Shown here one piece after another: positions 24,065 through 35,280 of a stretch of DNA of 64,000 nucleotides. The notes beneath the pieces are model-generated. The model saw nothing but the letters and a program-made list of their open reading frames with translations, did not search any database and had not been told where the DNA came from. This DNA comes from Hyaloperonospora brassicae. Its lineage: Eukaryota > Oomycota > Peronosporomycetes > Peronosporales > Peronosporaceae. The DNA lies in NCBI GenBank assembly GCA_947650285.1, contig CANTFL010000106.1:186001-250000 (forward strand), written 5' to 3'. How positions within the stretch are numbered: position 1 is the first letter of the stretch; every line of letters starts with the position of its first letter. Both the position numbers and the translations under genes were made by a program.

Positions 24065-26329
24065 TTGCTCACAGCTGAAGCGAACATTGAGGCCACAGCG
24101 CAGCGCCGACCGCTGGAGTCGGACCGCATGTCGTCGTACACGGACGACGCCTTCGAATGCGAGTCGCCGCACGCCATTCTATCGAGCGGCCGCGGACTGG
24201 AGCAGCGCTACGACCCGCAGATGGCGCACACCAGTGGCAGCTCGCGACTGGAAAGCGTGCGCGGAAGCGACGAGAATTCCAGTGGAGAAGCGTACGAGAA
24301 ACTGGCCCAGCCTCGACCGGAGATCGTTCTACGCTGGAAACGCTTCGCCGGGCTCGTAGTGCTCGTGGCTGCCGTCATGTCCGCGATCGCGGCGTGGCTG
24401 CGCGAGGGGTTCGTGGTGGACAAAAACGTCCCAGTGAGCGAGGCCGAGGACAAGACCGACCGTGTCAACTCGTACATTGGGCTCACGATGGGCTTTGTTG
24501 AGTCCATTGTTGGTCTAGGCGTGGAAGAGATCTTTCCCGTGTTTGTTGTGTACCTGCACAACTTAAAATGGTATCCAGGAGACGACCCCGCGACCAAGAA
24601 GCAGAGCAAGCTCAAGAAGTTTGCGCTGACGATCTTCATTCCTGCAGTGATGATGGCGGTGGGCAGCTCGCTGTCGGCAGTGCAGGCCAACCAGAAAAAT
24701 GACAATGCAGGAGACACTTTCGCTGCGACAACTGAATCGGCCACGACGAGGTTTCGGAGCGTTACTGAGCTGAAAGGTGACGGGCTAGGCGACACTATCT
24801 TGAAAACGGCGTTGGCCCGAAAAGTGGAGCCTATGCAACCGCTGGAAGCGTCCGTGTGCAGCAATAATGGCACAAGCTTGTTTCCAGCTGAATCGCTGCT
24901 TGCGGCCGCCCCCAAAGCTATTTTCGGATTTCCTTTGCCCGATTGGGGCGCTGATTTTGCCAACGGGTGGTTGCATCGAGAATCTGTGAAGCATCGCGAG
25001 AGTTCGCATTCGGATGTGGACGAACATTTGCCGCAGGATGACGTCATGTCACTTGCTACAGCCCACGCACTCTGGGTGCGCGGTAGAGCGGTCGTGCTAA
25101 CGAGTATCCGGGATGACAGCACGCCTCGAGCAAGCAGTACGCCATCGAGCATGGATGAGCTAAAAGCTGATATGTTGAGCTTTCTTCTCGACACGAAACT
25201 ACCCCTGGCCGATGCTGCTACTGTTGACGCCTCGTTTGAATCGATGAAAGTAAGTTCTACAATCGACTTGGATGCCATGGTCCTAACGGTACCGATACGC
25301 AGTCCAGTCAATGCCTCTGTCGTTTGTGGCGAAAGCAGTTGTGCGTGGCTGCATCCACAGTTGGACAGTAATTGGCGACTACCGCGCAAGCAGATCGGAA
25401 TCACACAGATGAAGGAAAATTGCCCGCTATCAGGAGAATGTGACAGTGCACCCAGCGTCGCATTGTTGTATGGGCTCAACACTATGACTCGCGTTGAAAG
25501 CGAGCGGGCTGCTCCTACTAGTTTATTGGTCTTGTCGTTTGCGCGACTGTCATGGCGCTTTGAAAGCGCTGCACATGCACATGAGTGCGAGTTAGGAGCG
25601 GATCGGGATGAACGATGCCAAGTGCTCCGTTACCAGCTTGGTGGCAACGACCGTCATTTGGTACAATCGAAGCAGTGGTTTTCAACTCAACTTCAAACCA
25701 GTTTGGCTTCACCCATCTCGCTCGTACAGCTGGTGGAACCAAAGACTAGACAAGTGAATGCCGAGTCGTCGTCATTTGTGAAGCTGGGGCATCTGGAATC
25801 ATGGCCTTTGGCTAGCACTCATGATTGCGACAGAGCCGTTGACACGTATCTTCAGTACGTGAACAGCAACCATTTGTACATGGGCGACGATATGGTGGAA
25901 ACGATGGCGGCGTCCGCACTGCTTTTTATTTTCCAGAACGCGCGAATTATAGATGGCGCACTGAGCGCGGGAATCGTGACGGCCCGACGACGTCTCGTTG
26001 ACACGGCAGATCGTCGTGTTAAGATCTTTTTGACGAATACTAGAGTGGGCAACGTATGCACGTGGACAGGCTGCGGAGTACTGTTGTTGCTGACAGTTTT
26101 GGTTCTCGTTTTGCCAAACGAGCGCGCTCGACTTGCACCACCACGAGGAGGCAATGCACGTGCTGAGAGGTTTGTGGCCGTACAGACGGAGCAGATATAC
26201 CCCAATCTTATCTATAAGAAACGCTTTCTGATCGGCAAAACTGGCGAAGAGATAAAGTTTAATGAGTTCGCTGTCGAAACTGTCGGGCTGCACCACGAGA
26301 TGGAAGAGGACGAGCAAATCTACATCTGA
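24065..26329 (+). CDS. Multi-pass membrane protein of unknown function, paralogue B
   Basis: An intact 754-codon frame without introns and a divergent partner of the 21492-23675 gene. The layout is the same: an N-terminal acidic and Ser-rich part, a membrane segment around residues 92-112, a hydrophobic region around 135-160 ending in YPGDDPA, another around 172-190, a long presumed lumenal or extracellular region with Cys residues, a C-terminal membrane segment near 665-690 (LLLLTVLVLVLP), and a tail with QIYPNLIYKKR and FNEFAVE. Met22 (MSSYTDDAF, position 24128) is an equally plausible start. Function is unknown; receptor, adhesin or scaffold roles are guesses. Sequence identity between the two is modest, so the duplication is not recent. 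Confidence 0.85.
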   Translation: MLTAEANIEATAQRRPLESDRMSSYTDDAFECESPHAILSSGRGLEQRYDPQMAHTSGSSRLESVRGSDENSSGEAYEKLAQPRPEIVLRWKRFAGLVVLVAAVMSAIAAWLREGFVVDKNVPVSEAEDKTDRVNSYIGLTMGFVESIVGLGVEEIFPVFVVYLHNLKWYPGDDPATKKQSKLKKFALTIFIPAVMMAVGSSLSAVQANQKNDNAGDTFAATTESATTRFRSVTELKGDGLGDTILKTALARKVEPMQPLEASVCSNNGTSLFPAESLLAAAPKAIFGFPLPDWGADFANGWLHRESVKHRESSHSDVDEHLPQDDVMSLATAHALWVRGRAVVLTSIRDDSTPRASSTPSSMDELKADMLSFLLDTKLPLADAATVDASFESMKVSSTIDLDAMVLTVPIRSPVNASVVCGESSCAWLHPQLDSNWRLPRKQIGITQMKENCPLSGECDSAPSVALLYGLNTMTRVESERAAPTSLLVLSFARLSWRFESAAHAHECELGADRDERCQVLRYQLGGNDRHLVQSKQWFSTQLQTSLASPISLVQLVEPKTRQVNAESSSFVKLGHLESWPLASTHDCDRAVDTYLQYVNSNHLYMGDDMVETMAASALLFIFQNARIIDGALSAGIVTARRRLVDTADRRVKIFLTNTRVGNVCTWTGCGVLLLLTVLVLVLPNERARLAPPRGGNARAERFVAVQTEQIYPNLIYKKRFLIGKTGEEIKFNEFAVETVGLHHEMEEDEQIYI

Positions 26330-28094
26330 GCTCAGCCGCTCTCGTTTGTGTGCACATGTACGAGAACGCATCGCCAACGGAAGAACACTAGGCTAAAAAC
26401 AGTAGATACAAGAAGCACATAATGACACCGATTGCAGCAAATGTACGAAATGCTGCGCAGTTTTCGTTGTGTCAATCGCAGCACTGTGTCCTGGTGTGAC
26501 ACGTGCGTAGTTCCATAACGTACTAATCAGCTGCTTCTGCGCGTGTGCACGTGCCTTGTAAAGTTTCGACCTTCGTGGTGAAAACGTTTACAAGTGTCTG
26601 TTGCCATGTACATATAATTAGAAATTTTATAGCTAGATAAATTCATGATCGCTTCAGCTGGTCATACGCATAAAAGTTAGAATGACCGACACTAGTTACG
26701 CAATGATCCTTCCACCCTTACAAGCATCAGTGGCATTATAATTGCGAAGCCGAAATTACAACAACACTGAGGCTGTACACATGCATCTACGTTGTCAAGA
26801 TTTCGTTCTGCTTGCCTGAGCCTTGTTGATCGGCTAGATATAGTGGTTGCTGACTTGGCTAACAACAACCATTCGGAAAAAGTCAAATTGCATTCTAAAA
26901 GACGTGTTTCTGCATCGACGGAAAGCAGGGTTAGAACGATGTAACGAGCTCACCCTAAACCAATTGTTCCGGATAACTCACAGCAGTTGATGATGAGCGA
27001 CGTCCTCGTTCGCGTCTGTAGCTATTGCGTCCAGGCACACCTGTATCGTCTTCTTGGAGGTTGTACCATTTACAAGTAGTTATTGTTGCATTTGGATGCT
27101 CGCGAATAAACGCAGAAGGATTGCTAATGATTACCATGACGTGCTGATGTGGTAAAACAGCTAGTCAGCGTGCTTACCGCGTGATTTGCTGCACCTGCTA
27201 GTCAACACGTCTCCTGTCCTGTCGCACGTTTTTGGAAGTGTCACGACAAATGGCTTACGGGACACGCACCGTCCACGCCCTAGCGATTATCGTACACATC
27301 GATCGTCAATTCTGAAAACAATACGTGATATTGACATGCACAAGACACGAGTGTAGACGGATGGAGGAGGATGTCGTTCGCCTTCTAGACACATGTGCTA
27401 TAATACCAAGCACCAGGTCGTAGATGTCACCTGATCAATTACATGATGAACGCAATGCGCGCATAATCTCGGCATTCCAACAGATATAGGGCCGAGCCGA
27501 AGGTGCCATAGGTGTCATTCCGTTTGAGCGAATGCAGTTACATTGTTGGAGTCGTACATCACCGATGATTGTTGCGCCATCATCATTTAGTTGACGTGCT
27601 AAAACTATCTCCCATTATTGTTACCCCCACAGCATTTCGACTACAACGCAGATTGCGATATACAAGCATGAGCATTGATAACTACTTCACAACGCTTGAA
27701 CAACTACTACGAACATGCAGACACGAGCCAGCAGAAGGTTTCCTTCCTACTAGTGATATATGCGGCGAAAATGACCTCAATATATTATCGTATAGCTTAG
27801 GACACAAAGACGAATTATCTGTATCAGTCCACCCCGAAGTCTACAGCATCTTCGATTTGACACGATGTTTTTGCCGCACATAATATTGTCTGCGTCGATC
27901 CAACCATTTGCGAGGCGTTGCTGCGTTTAAGATTTGTTCTTCGGTAGATTTATTCTGCGAATGCAAGGTGATTAAAGAGCCGATTGGAAAATGTGGGTGA
28001 CTGGTTTGCAAGTGTGATCCATAGCGCAACTTATTTTATTGTGCTTCGATTTTAGTCAAGCGCAGGCCATTTGAAAATAGGGAAAATAAAGAAA
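26330..28094. other. Intergenic, unassigned
   Basis: Begins with the 3' flank of paralogue B. The longest frame, 27569-27883 (+, 104 codons), has no recognisable domain. No RNA gene was seen. Confidence 0.5.
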
Positions 28095-28157
28095 GGGAAT
28101 TGCTAGATTCACACCCCTTTTCCTTAGATTCACATTCTTCCTTCAAGATCGTATATA
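28095..28157 (+). repeat. Left TIR of the Pack-type element
   Basis: About 63 bp beginning GGGAATTGCTAGATTCACAC. It matches the reverse complement of 29155-29217. Confidence 0.8.
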
Positions 28158-28171
28158 TACAACGTACGCAA

Positions 28172-28410
28172 TCGCCGTTGGACAAAGACGAGTACTTTCT
28201 CTGCCGCTTGGCTACGGGCGACATCTTGCGCGCTGCTGTAGCTGCTGGCACCGACATAGGCAAAAAGGTCAAAGCTGCGATGGAGTCGGGCGCACTTGTG
28301 ACCGACGAGATTGTCGTCGGCATCATTAAGGACGCCATCAAGAGTTCGGAATGCCGTCGTGGCTTTATTCTTGATGACTTTCCACGAACGGTTGTGCAGG
28401 CCAAAAAGGT
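28172..28410 (+). pseudogene. Captured adenylate kinase fragment
   Basis: About 79 codons match the middle of a cytosolic/mitochondrial-type adenylate kinase. It reads from just after the P-loop (LATGDILRAAVAAGT, the AMP-binding helix region), through SDEIV-like VTDEIVVGIIKD, to GFILDDFPRTVVQA, the AMP-binding Arg motif, where family members have GFPRT preceded by ILDG. The P-loop GxPGxGKGT, the LID domain and the C-terminus are absent, so this cannot transfer phosphate between ATP and AMP. It begins within 15 bp of the left TIR and ends near an AAG|GTGATA that may be an old exon-intron border. Confidence 0.8.
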
Positions 28411-28506
28411 GATAACAAGAAGAGATACAGACGAGTGTCCAGGTTGCAATGCAGAGGCTGACCATAGTTCCCTCTTTTGTATGCGTAGTCCTCGCAACTT
28501 AAGTTG

Positions 28507-29047
28507 TATCGGCTGGCCTTCAATGACGTCTCTTGCGCTGGCTGGGCGTACGTGTTGTACCTAACAGTGACAACGGTCCTCAAGGCGCGTGAAGGTGGCA
28601 TCCTGGACTGGAGCCGAGTGGCACAAATCACGTGGGACGTTGTATCACTGCCGCTCAAAGTGGTTCAGACGATGGCCGTAATGGAGATCGTGCACAATGG
28701 CGTGGGCTTTGTGCGATCCCTAGTGGGCTCTACAATCATGCAAATGAGCTCTCGGCTATGGCTCGTCTGGGCTCTGTCCCGCCTCGCGCTATCTGTTCGG
28801 CTTCCCGCTTATGGTGGGGCCTCGTGGAGTTGCCGCGCAACTCTTTTCATGCACTCACTCTGTACGACGCCGTACCCAACTTACTCTTCTTTCTGCGCTA
28901 CCACATTTTCATGCTGTTTTATCCCTCGGGTGTGCCTGGAACGTACTTCCTTGAGTATGCCCGACTAGCATACTTAACCTCGGGAGGAGGAAGCATGTTA
29001 TTGCGTGGTGCCCTATCAGTAAACGCTGGAGGAGCTAGAACACAGGC
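28507..29047 (+). pseudogene. Captured 3-hydroxyacyl-CoA dehydratase (HACD/PHS1-type) fragment
   Basis: Successive frames match the PTPLA/HACD family, the ER enzyme of the third step of very-long-chain fatty acid elongation. The first is AGWAYVLYLTV, then VVQTMAVMEIVHNGVGFV and SRLWLVWAL. After a frame change near 28770-28810 come LVELPRNSFHALTLYDA and LFFLRYHIFMLFYPSGV. Two frame disruptions and a missing N-terminus show it is not functional as written. It lies on the same strand as the adenylate kinase piece, separated by about 95 bp. Confidence 0.8.
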
Positions 29048-29154
29048 GTGAGTAGTATCTTATGTATTTCTTACGTATTACTTGCCAATTAATGGCCAAG
29101 ATTATTGAGTATACCTTTGTCAGAAATCAAATCTTAAAATGAATAGGGATTTAA

Positions 29155-29217
29155 TACATAAGATTTTGAAGGAAGGGTGTGAATCTAAGGAAAAGGTGTG
29201 TGAATTTAGCAATTCCC
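29155..29217 (-). repeat. Right TIR of the Pack-type element
   Basis: Inverted copy of the left TIR; it ends with TAGCAATTCCC on the plus strand. Confidence 0.8.
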
Positions 29218-29261
29218 CATTTAATCAAATAGATAAAAAATGCCCAAGAAAATTGAAAAAT

Positions 29262-29321
29262 AAAAAATGCCTTAGATAATCACGAAAATAAAAAAATGTC
29301 CCACGTCCTAGTATACTCAAG
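29262..29321 (+). repeat. Inverted repeat 3, left copy
   Basis: About 60 bp ending CCTAGTATACTCAAG, inverted relative to 30114-30168. Both copies include AATGTCCCACGTCC and AATGCC blocks separated by A-rich stretches. Related AATGCCC and AATGCCCC blocks continue outward on both sides. Confidence 0.75.
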
Positions 29322-30113
29322 ATAATATCATGATGTAGCCACACTTCAATTAACTCAAGCGCAATACATCGATACAAGTTTCGGTTATGATGGTTCTCCA
29401 CGCATTTCGTATCAGCACGATGCAATCTACTCGAACATCTCACAGTGGGTGCTGGCAATTCAAAGTGCAAGCTGCTTCAATCTCATCATTATATTAAATT
29501 GTGTTATTGGTTTTAAACGCAGCTCGGTAGGAGTAGCACCACACTCGTCTGTTTCTAGCTATACACACACACGCACACGTACACTATCCGTCACTGAGCA
29601 CCAGCACGCACGTGTTGCGGGCGTTCGTGCACGCGACCCCATCCAATGCAACAACTGTATCTCTCAGCAGAAACATCAGTAGCATCATCAACAGGTCGAC
29701 AATACATTTATCGCAGCAGCTACAACAATTCCAGCAGCAGAAAAAGAAGTACCAGCATTTTCAATAAGTACTTAAACAACAACAGCAACCGCAGCACATA
29801 CAACAACCTGTAGCAGCAACAACATCAGCAGGAACATCAACAATAGCAACTGAAACAACAACAACGACAGGAATAACAGTAACATCAACACCATAGGCAC
29901 CGAATGACAGTGTTTACGGTCGCGACCGATGATATGAAGACGAGTTTACGTACCTATATCTCGCGTCTGCCCCTGAAACTGGTGTCTGCAAGCGCAGCAC
30001 GCCCGCGGTAGAACTTTGTACGCGGCTTCCCGAACAGGGCGATAGTTGTTTACGGCCGTAACTAGGAAAATGAAAATAATAAAGGACGTGTGGATTGTTG
30101 TGCACCACATAAA
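29322..30113. other. Low-complexity spacer of inverted repeat 3
   Basis: Contains a CA-rich tract near 29565-29585 and a long CAA/CAG-rich, triplet-like stretch at about 29660-29880. No gene was recognised. It could be the interior of a small non-autonomous element. Confidence 0.5.
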
Positions 30114-30168
30114 CTTGGGTATACTAGGACGTGGGACATTTTTTGCGTGATTATAAAAGGCATTTTTT
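30114..30168 (-). repeat. Inverted repeat 3, right copy
   Basis: Begins CTTGGGTATACTAGGACG and pairs with 29262-29321. GGCATTTTTT and GGGGCATTTTT blocks follow to about 30200. Confidence 0.75.
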
Positions 30169-30200
30169 CGAGATTAAATGGGGCATTTTTATTATTTTTC

Positions 30201-31569
30201 CTTTTTCAATATTATTCATGCTTTGGATGGAATTCAATGTGTAAAACATATCATCTATTACCTTCGCCTTCAGCATCGTCGTGCAAGGTCCTCGCCACTC
30301 AGAATCACACCATCTCTGATACGCATAACGTAGTCTTGGATCTGATCTCGGAGCGCCACAATACCTTCTAAACGACGACGGACCCACAAAATGAGTTCTG
30401 GCTAAGGATTTGGTCGAAAATTGTCCCTCGAGTTCCGCGCTCAACGGAATGATCGGGGAAATGGCGCGGACGGATTTTTGCAAAATGCATTCTAGTACGA
30501 TTAGCACCCTAAAACAACTACTGTTTTGTTACTTTTCACCAATAGTATTGTATTTTGTGATACATTCGTAGCAGATCATTCTTTACTATGAGAGATTTGA
30601 CTAACTATCGAATGGGCTGAATAAAGTCCTGGCCAAGGCGCGTTTTGTTCAATAATAGCGTCAGCTTCTACTCGACGATTATTTGATGTGCCTCGTTGAT
30701 TCTCTTGTAGTACGTCAACTTCGCCACCATCTCTTGAGCCTGTATTAATCTCTTAAGCGTGGGGCGAACGTGCCATTCATTGAACTTGCTAGATTGTCGC
30801 TGCCCGTCGAGCGAATAGTGGTAATGAAGTCTTCATAAACAGTACAAATTGGTATCATTCCTTGCCTACGATCATTGCATTAGCTAAATGGCTTGTGTAC
30901 ACCCTCCTGTGTTGCCGGAGCCGCTCTCCGAACTATAAGATGCTTCTCACGCTTTTTCTGTTTAGCGGTAGAAGAGCCGCAGAGACAATGGTAGACCGTG
31001 GCTTTACCATTCGTGCTGGTGATGTTACTCCGAGCTTTAATCAGCAAGAGACTGGTGTCGAAGAGAATGTTGCTGTGAAAGAATGGCAATTTGACCTCAT
31101 ACGCAACTATATTATTGTAAGGGCTGAAGGAGTTTGACTGAAGTGCTAGACTCTTGCAGTGTCCATGTCTTGACAATAATATATCATTTTTTTACTTTTT
31201 AAGTGACATGTTGTAGTTGGATAATAGCCATGGTGCTTAAAAGTAAGCAACGTGTTTGACGCCCTAGTTCAGATTGATACGCTTCTGAGGTAGGCAAAAG
31301 CCTGTTGGGTGAAGCCAAGAATAATGGACAATAACTGAATAATGCTCCATTGTGCCGGTGAGATACCTGCAGAATAAGCAAGTGCATATGCGGCAACAAA
31401 CAAAATGCAACCTAGGCTACAAAAATAATAGAGCATTATACAAAGAGAGGGGTATGCGAAGAGGTAATAGATTTCGATGTATAAGGGATACCTTGGCGTT
31501 AGAGTAAACCGTGCTACCTTTTGTGGGTCAATGGAACACTGTGTGTGTGTAATTGAAAAGAAATATATC
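30201..31569. other. Unassigned, probable decayed retroelement DNA
   Basis: On the minus strand, 30270-30395 has a coding-like stretch (RDQIQDYVMRIRDGVILSG) and 30640-30750 another (GGEVDVLQENQRGTSNNRR). Neither was matched to a family. Frames are broken by stops. Confidence 0.4.
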
Positions 31570-31670
31570 CTTAGGTCGCTAACCTGTGCTACCATTGATC
31601 CTATCCTTCTAAAATTGTTTAAATGCTTAGTTGTGACTTCATCAGATAACTTCAAAATGTGGCGTCATGG
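31570..31670 (-). pseudogene. Copia-type gag fragment
   Basis: A short minus-strand stretch (VTTKHLNNFRRI followed by MVAQVSDLRI) resembles the middle of copia-type Gag proteins, where a conserved HL..F segment is followed by a short Asp-containing helix. Downstream frames are not recognisable. It is a remnant of an element separate from the copia relic at 34-38 kb. Confidence 0.4.
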
Positions 31671-34199
31671 TATTCCATAGTTGGATTTAGCTGTGCCATT
31701 TGAAACAATCAAGGTTTTTGATCTATTGTGCCGCACTTATCATGCAGCTCGACGCTTAATTTGTCTTTGTACTTTACAGGTAGACCTGTTTCATACCAAA
31801 TATACTACTTCGGGTGTTATGCTATAAACAATATTCATTTAAAATATTACGTAAGAAATATCTTGGATCAGGTAAGTTTAACCACTTGAAAAAAGTAGTT
31901 AGTTTCATAGCTTCTCTGCTAAGAATAATAATGCCAGCTACTATACATAATGCTCTTGTAATTAATGGACCATTCAGGCACTTCCTACACAGGGAGTAGA
32001 CAGTATGAACGACGTTTTTGTACTGCCTAACTCCTAATGTATAATATCGACACTTCACGAAAGCTCTACATATTGAATTACGTACTAGCATGATAAGGAG
32101 ATGCTTCACATGTACTATTATTTGTCTGGTAGGTAATACGGTAACGCATGGCTTCATCTATTGATGCAATCAAATGATCAATAGAGATTGGCTTAATCAT
32201 CTTCGTAATAAGTAAATTTGAATGTATTCAGGTGTCACGGGTCTCAAGTATAATCACTTTAAGTCCTTTGTAGAATTTCGCTTCGATTCTATATAGTGCT
32301 TTTCCTTTTTGTACTTATGTCACACCCGATTTGTAGCATACTCGACGCTAAATTTAGTATTAACCTTAGGCGTTGATCACAATTATGATATCATCTATCT
32401 TTTTTGACTTATTCTACACCAATCATTGCAATTAAACTTTTAATTTGTCGTCTTATAAAAAATGACAGCGCCACATTCATAAACTAATCAAATATTTTAT
32501 ACCATTTTTTGAGGTTATATTAATTTTTGTTTATCTATTGTGGACCAAACACGATTGGGCAGTCCCAACTTACCATAAACCTCAATAGCAATGTATTTAT
32601 CTAGGTGACGATCGATGCACGTCGAAATATCTACCAGCGGTTCCATACCTATCATAATTACAATGAAGGCCTTTGTGTAAAAAATTGCAACTTTTGTATC
32701 CTATCTCGCCTCTGTCATTACGACGACCTACTCTTTAATGATGACCAAATCCATTTTTCAAACTTCAAAAAAGTAGTAGGACTTTAAATTCAATCTAAAT
32801 TTACTGACAGTAGTTCGGTACTAGATTTGGCGTTATACACTAACACATAGCATGGACAAGCTGCCGCTCGAACGCACAATTTAGGGATTTAGCGACTTCC
32901 ACCATAATTTTCGTCGTATCTGTAAGCACGAAATTATTCGTGGTCTGATGTGTTCTTTCTGTAATGTATAACGAGAAAACCAGCGCTCTTACACATGGAT
33001 CTCCTGCACAGGGCATCAGGAGAATTTCTAATTCGTACACATTTGCACCTCTTTCCGCTGACTAGTTGACAATTTTTATAAATTTTATAGACATTACAAG
33101 CGTCTGTTTTGAAGCCAGGACGATATAACAAGGCCTTAATCAATGCACTTGTCAATCATTTTATTTATATTGCAATGAACGGCTCGATTTCGTACCCTTC
33201 TAGTCAAATATCATAAATAGCAAAATAATGCCATATGCAAATATACGGTATGAGGCTCGTGATAGCACTGAATTGTTTAAAGATTAACTCGTCGTTTTAG
33301 ATTGAAAATTTTGCGATCAAAGAAAAGCGGCAGATATTGATATTATACGATAATTCATGGGCTACATATACGTCTTGACTCCTTGGTTGCTCATTGCCCG
33401 CATTCTTTTACTATTCAAAAAAGTTTGTGACACCCCCGTTCGATGCATTTTTAATCTTGTCTCCCGTGGCCTCCGTTGTGTGCCTGCCTCCTCCCTCTCC
33501 AATAACTTTCTGTGATGCTCGATCGCTTATTAATTCAAGGTTTTTACAACTAGTCAATCATTTTTGTATCATCACACACCTTCGCTCTTATTGTTAATGA
33601 GAATTGTCACTATTGTATGAACAGTTGAACGAATTGATGGATCCACGAGAGTGTATATTTGTACAACTAACATTTGACAAACACTTGTGCTCCAGGCTCT
33701 CCGTTCGAGCGCTTCTAATTGCTACATACATTGTACACTTCTCAAATTTCACTTCTAAGTAAGATTCAAGAATAATTTGAAACTGTCGTCGCATGGACCC
33801 TGTATCCGCTCTCGCACTACGATCTTGTACCTGTCTCTGGGTGGCCCTTATGCCGCTTTCCTACTACTCTTTAACACCTTTCATTTTGTTTTGAATACAA
33901 GAATGGAAACTACTCACTCGACTCACAAGGACTACTCATGTTAGGTCGATATATTTTTATCGCCGCCGTACAATCCTTTGCCAGAACTTGCATCGACTCA
34001 CTTGGCCTAATTGTGAGTATATGAAAGGGCATCAATTGCTAAATCCTGTCCGCACTAATTAATATCGTGAAAAGAATATGAGCTTTTTATTAAATAACTT
34101 CTGTAGCTATATCTTTGTCTTTTCCACTTGTTAGCGAAAGTAGTGCCAGCTTAGTATACATAGACGTGTTCGTCTATTAGAATTCGTACATATAGCCGG
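31671..34199. other. AT-rich intergenic, unassigned
   Basis: Frames here stay below about 111 codons and show no recognised domain. The 3' part (33300-34199) may include the 3' end of the neighbouring copia relic, but no LTR pair was found for it. Confidence 0.45.
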
Positions 34200-34222
34200 C
34201 AATCTCTCTTGAGTTGTCAACG

Positions 34223-34510
34223 CTAGCCTCCACCTTGATACTCTTCCCCGAAAAGCTCAACCCTTCTTTTTTGCCGTTTCGAAAAAATGCTGATTACATA
34301 TCTGACTCGAAAGTTGCGATGTGCTTCTCTTACAACATGCGTATTGCAATGACATTGCCTACCTGCAACAATGAATACGACGACGGTAACACTGCGTTTC
34401 GTGTCAGGATCACCGCCCCAATTGTTGTCAATGATTTCGGTGATTTCACAATATCGTACGTGAATCTTGACGCTTTTATATACAACTGTAGGTTCTAGTA
34501 TTACCCACAT
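34223..34510 (-). pseudogene. Copia RNase H fragment
   Basis: Contains NNWGGDPDTKRSVTV and VFIVAG. These match the copia RNase H block that normally reads DADWGGD..TRRSTTGYVF. The catalytic-type Asp before W is replaced by Asn. Confidence 0.65.
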
Positions 34511-34929
34511 AGCGTAGCACTCGCTTCACGGCTCCGATATGTTTGCCGATCGGCTAATACACAAAAAGACTGATCGATATAACTTCAAATGAGATGTGTA
34601 GAAAAGTAAATGTAGCCAAGTACATATGCGCTCCCACTGCTATATGATACGGGAATGGCATCACTTCGTGACTTTCCACTACTTTATTCGTGCACAAGCC
34701 GCGTTATGTAGGCTACTAGAATTTCGACTTAGCGTGCTTCCGCAAATCCACAACAATCGAGGACTTCGCGTTTGTACTGCGCCTGCCGCAAATCGTATCT
34801 TACGTCAATACTATATGATTCCATGCTAATATTCTTTTTCGCTAGTTCATGATGTTCAATGCTGTACTCTTTTCTAAATAAGTCAAATATATAATGCTTT
34901 ATTCCACTACTTTGGTCACAGCTTATCGA

Positions 34930-35280
34930 TAGTTGATGTTGGCAAAGGTTAGATAGATTTCCTCATTATCTATAGGCACGTATAGCCATATCTCTGTGTG
35001 TTCATGCTTACACTCCTCACCTCCAAAAACTACCACGTTATAATTATTTCTCACGTTCAGCCTAGCGCATACCGTAATATGCTTTATAAACCGGGAATTG
35101 TTATTGCTTGCATTCACGTGGCGTTGGATGCTGTTTAAGTACAGTGGGATTTATACGGTTGAATTGATGTCGGATGTGGCGACACCGCAATTATACAACT
35201 CCATATCTAAAAAGACCAAATGTTATACGAGTAGAATATTTTACGCTATTCGAGCTACCGGAGCAAATTTGTCGGCAAAT
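34930..35280 (-). pseudogene. Copia reverse transcriptase fragment
   Basis: FADKFAPVARIA, then LDMELYNCGVAT, then EEIYLTF near the far end follow the copia reverse transcriptase order (FAPVAR, D.DVDTAFLNG, EEIY). The DVDTAF block is degraded and the YxDD region was not found. Confidence 0.65.

Larger units (their letters stand above)
28095..29217 (+). mobile_element. Pack-type TIR element carrying two host-gene fragments
   Basis: The 1123-bp unit is bounded by inverted repeats of about 63 bp (28095-28157 and 29155-29217), starting GGGAATTGCTA at both ends with about seven mismatches. Each TIR contains a duplicated TTAGATTCACA-type submotif. Inside, and on the same strand, are pieces of two unrelated genes, adenylate kinase and 3-hydroxyacyl-CoA dehydratase, both truncated. 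This is the signature of a non-autonomous DNA transposon that has captured host exons. No transposase was seen and no clear target-site duplication flanks it (AATAAAGAAA and CATTTAATCA), so the superfamily is unassigned. Confidence 0.75.

Noticed and set aside
24208..25482. 424-codon minus-strand open frame inside membrane paralogue B
   Set aside because: Lies entirely within the sense gene, Ser-rich shadow without motifs; sense frame is conserved with its paralogue.
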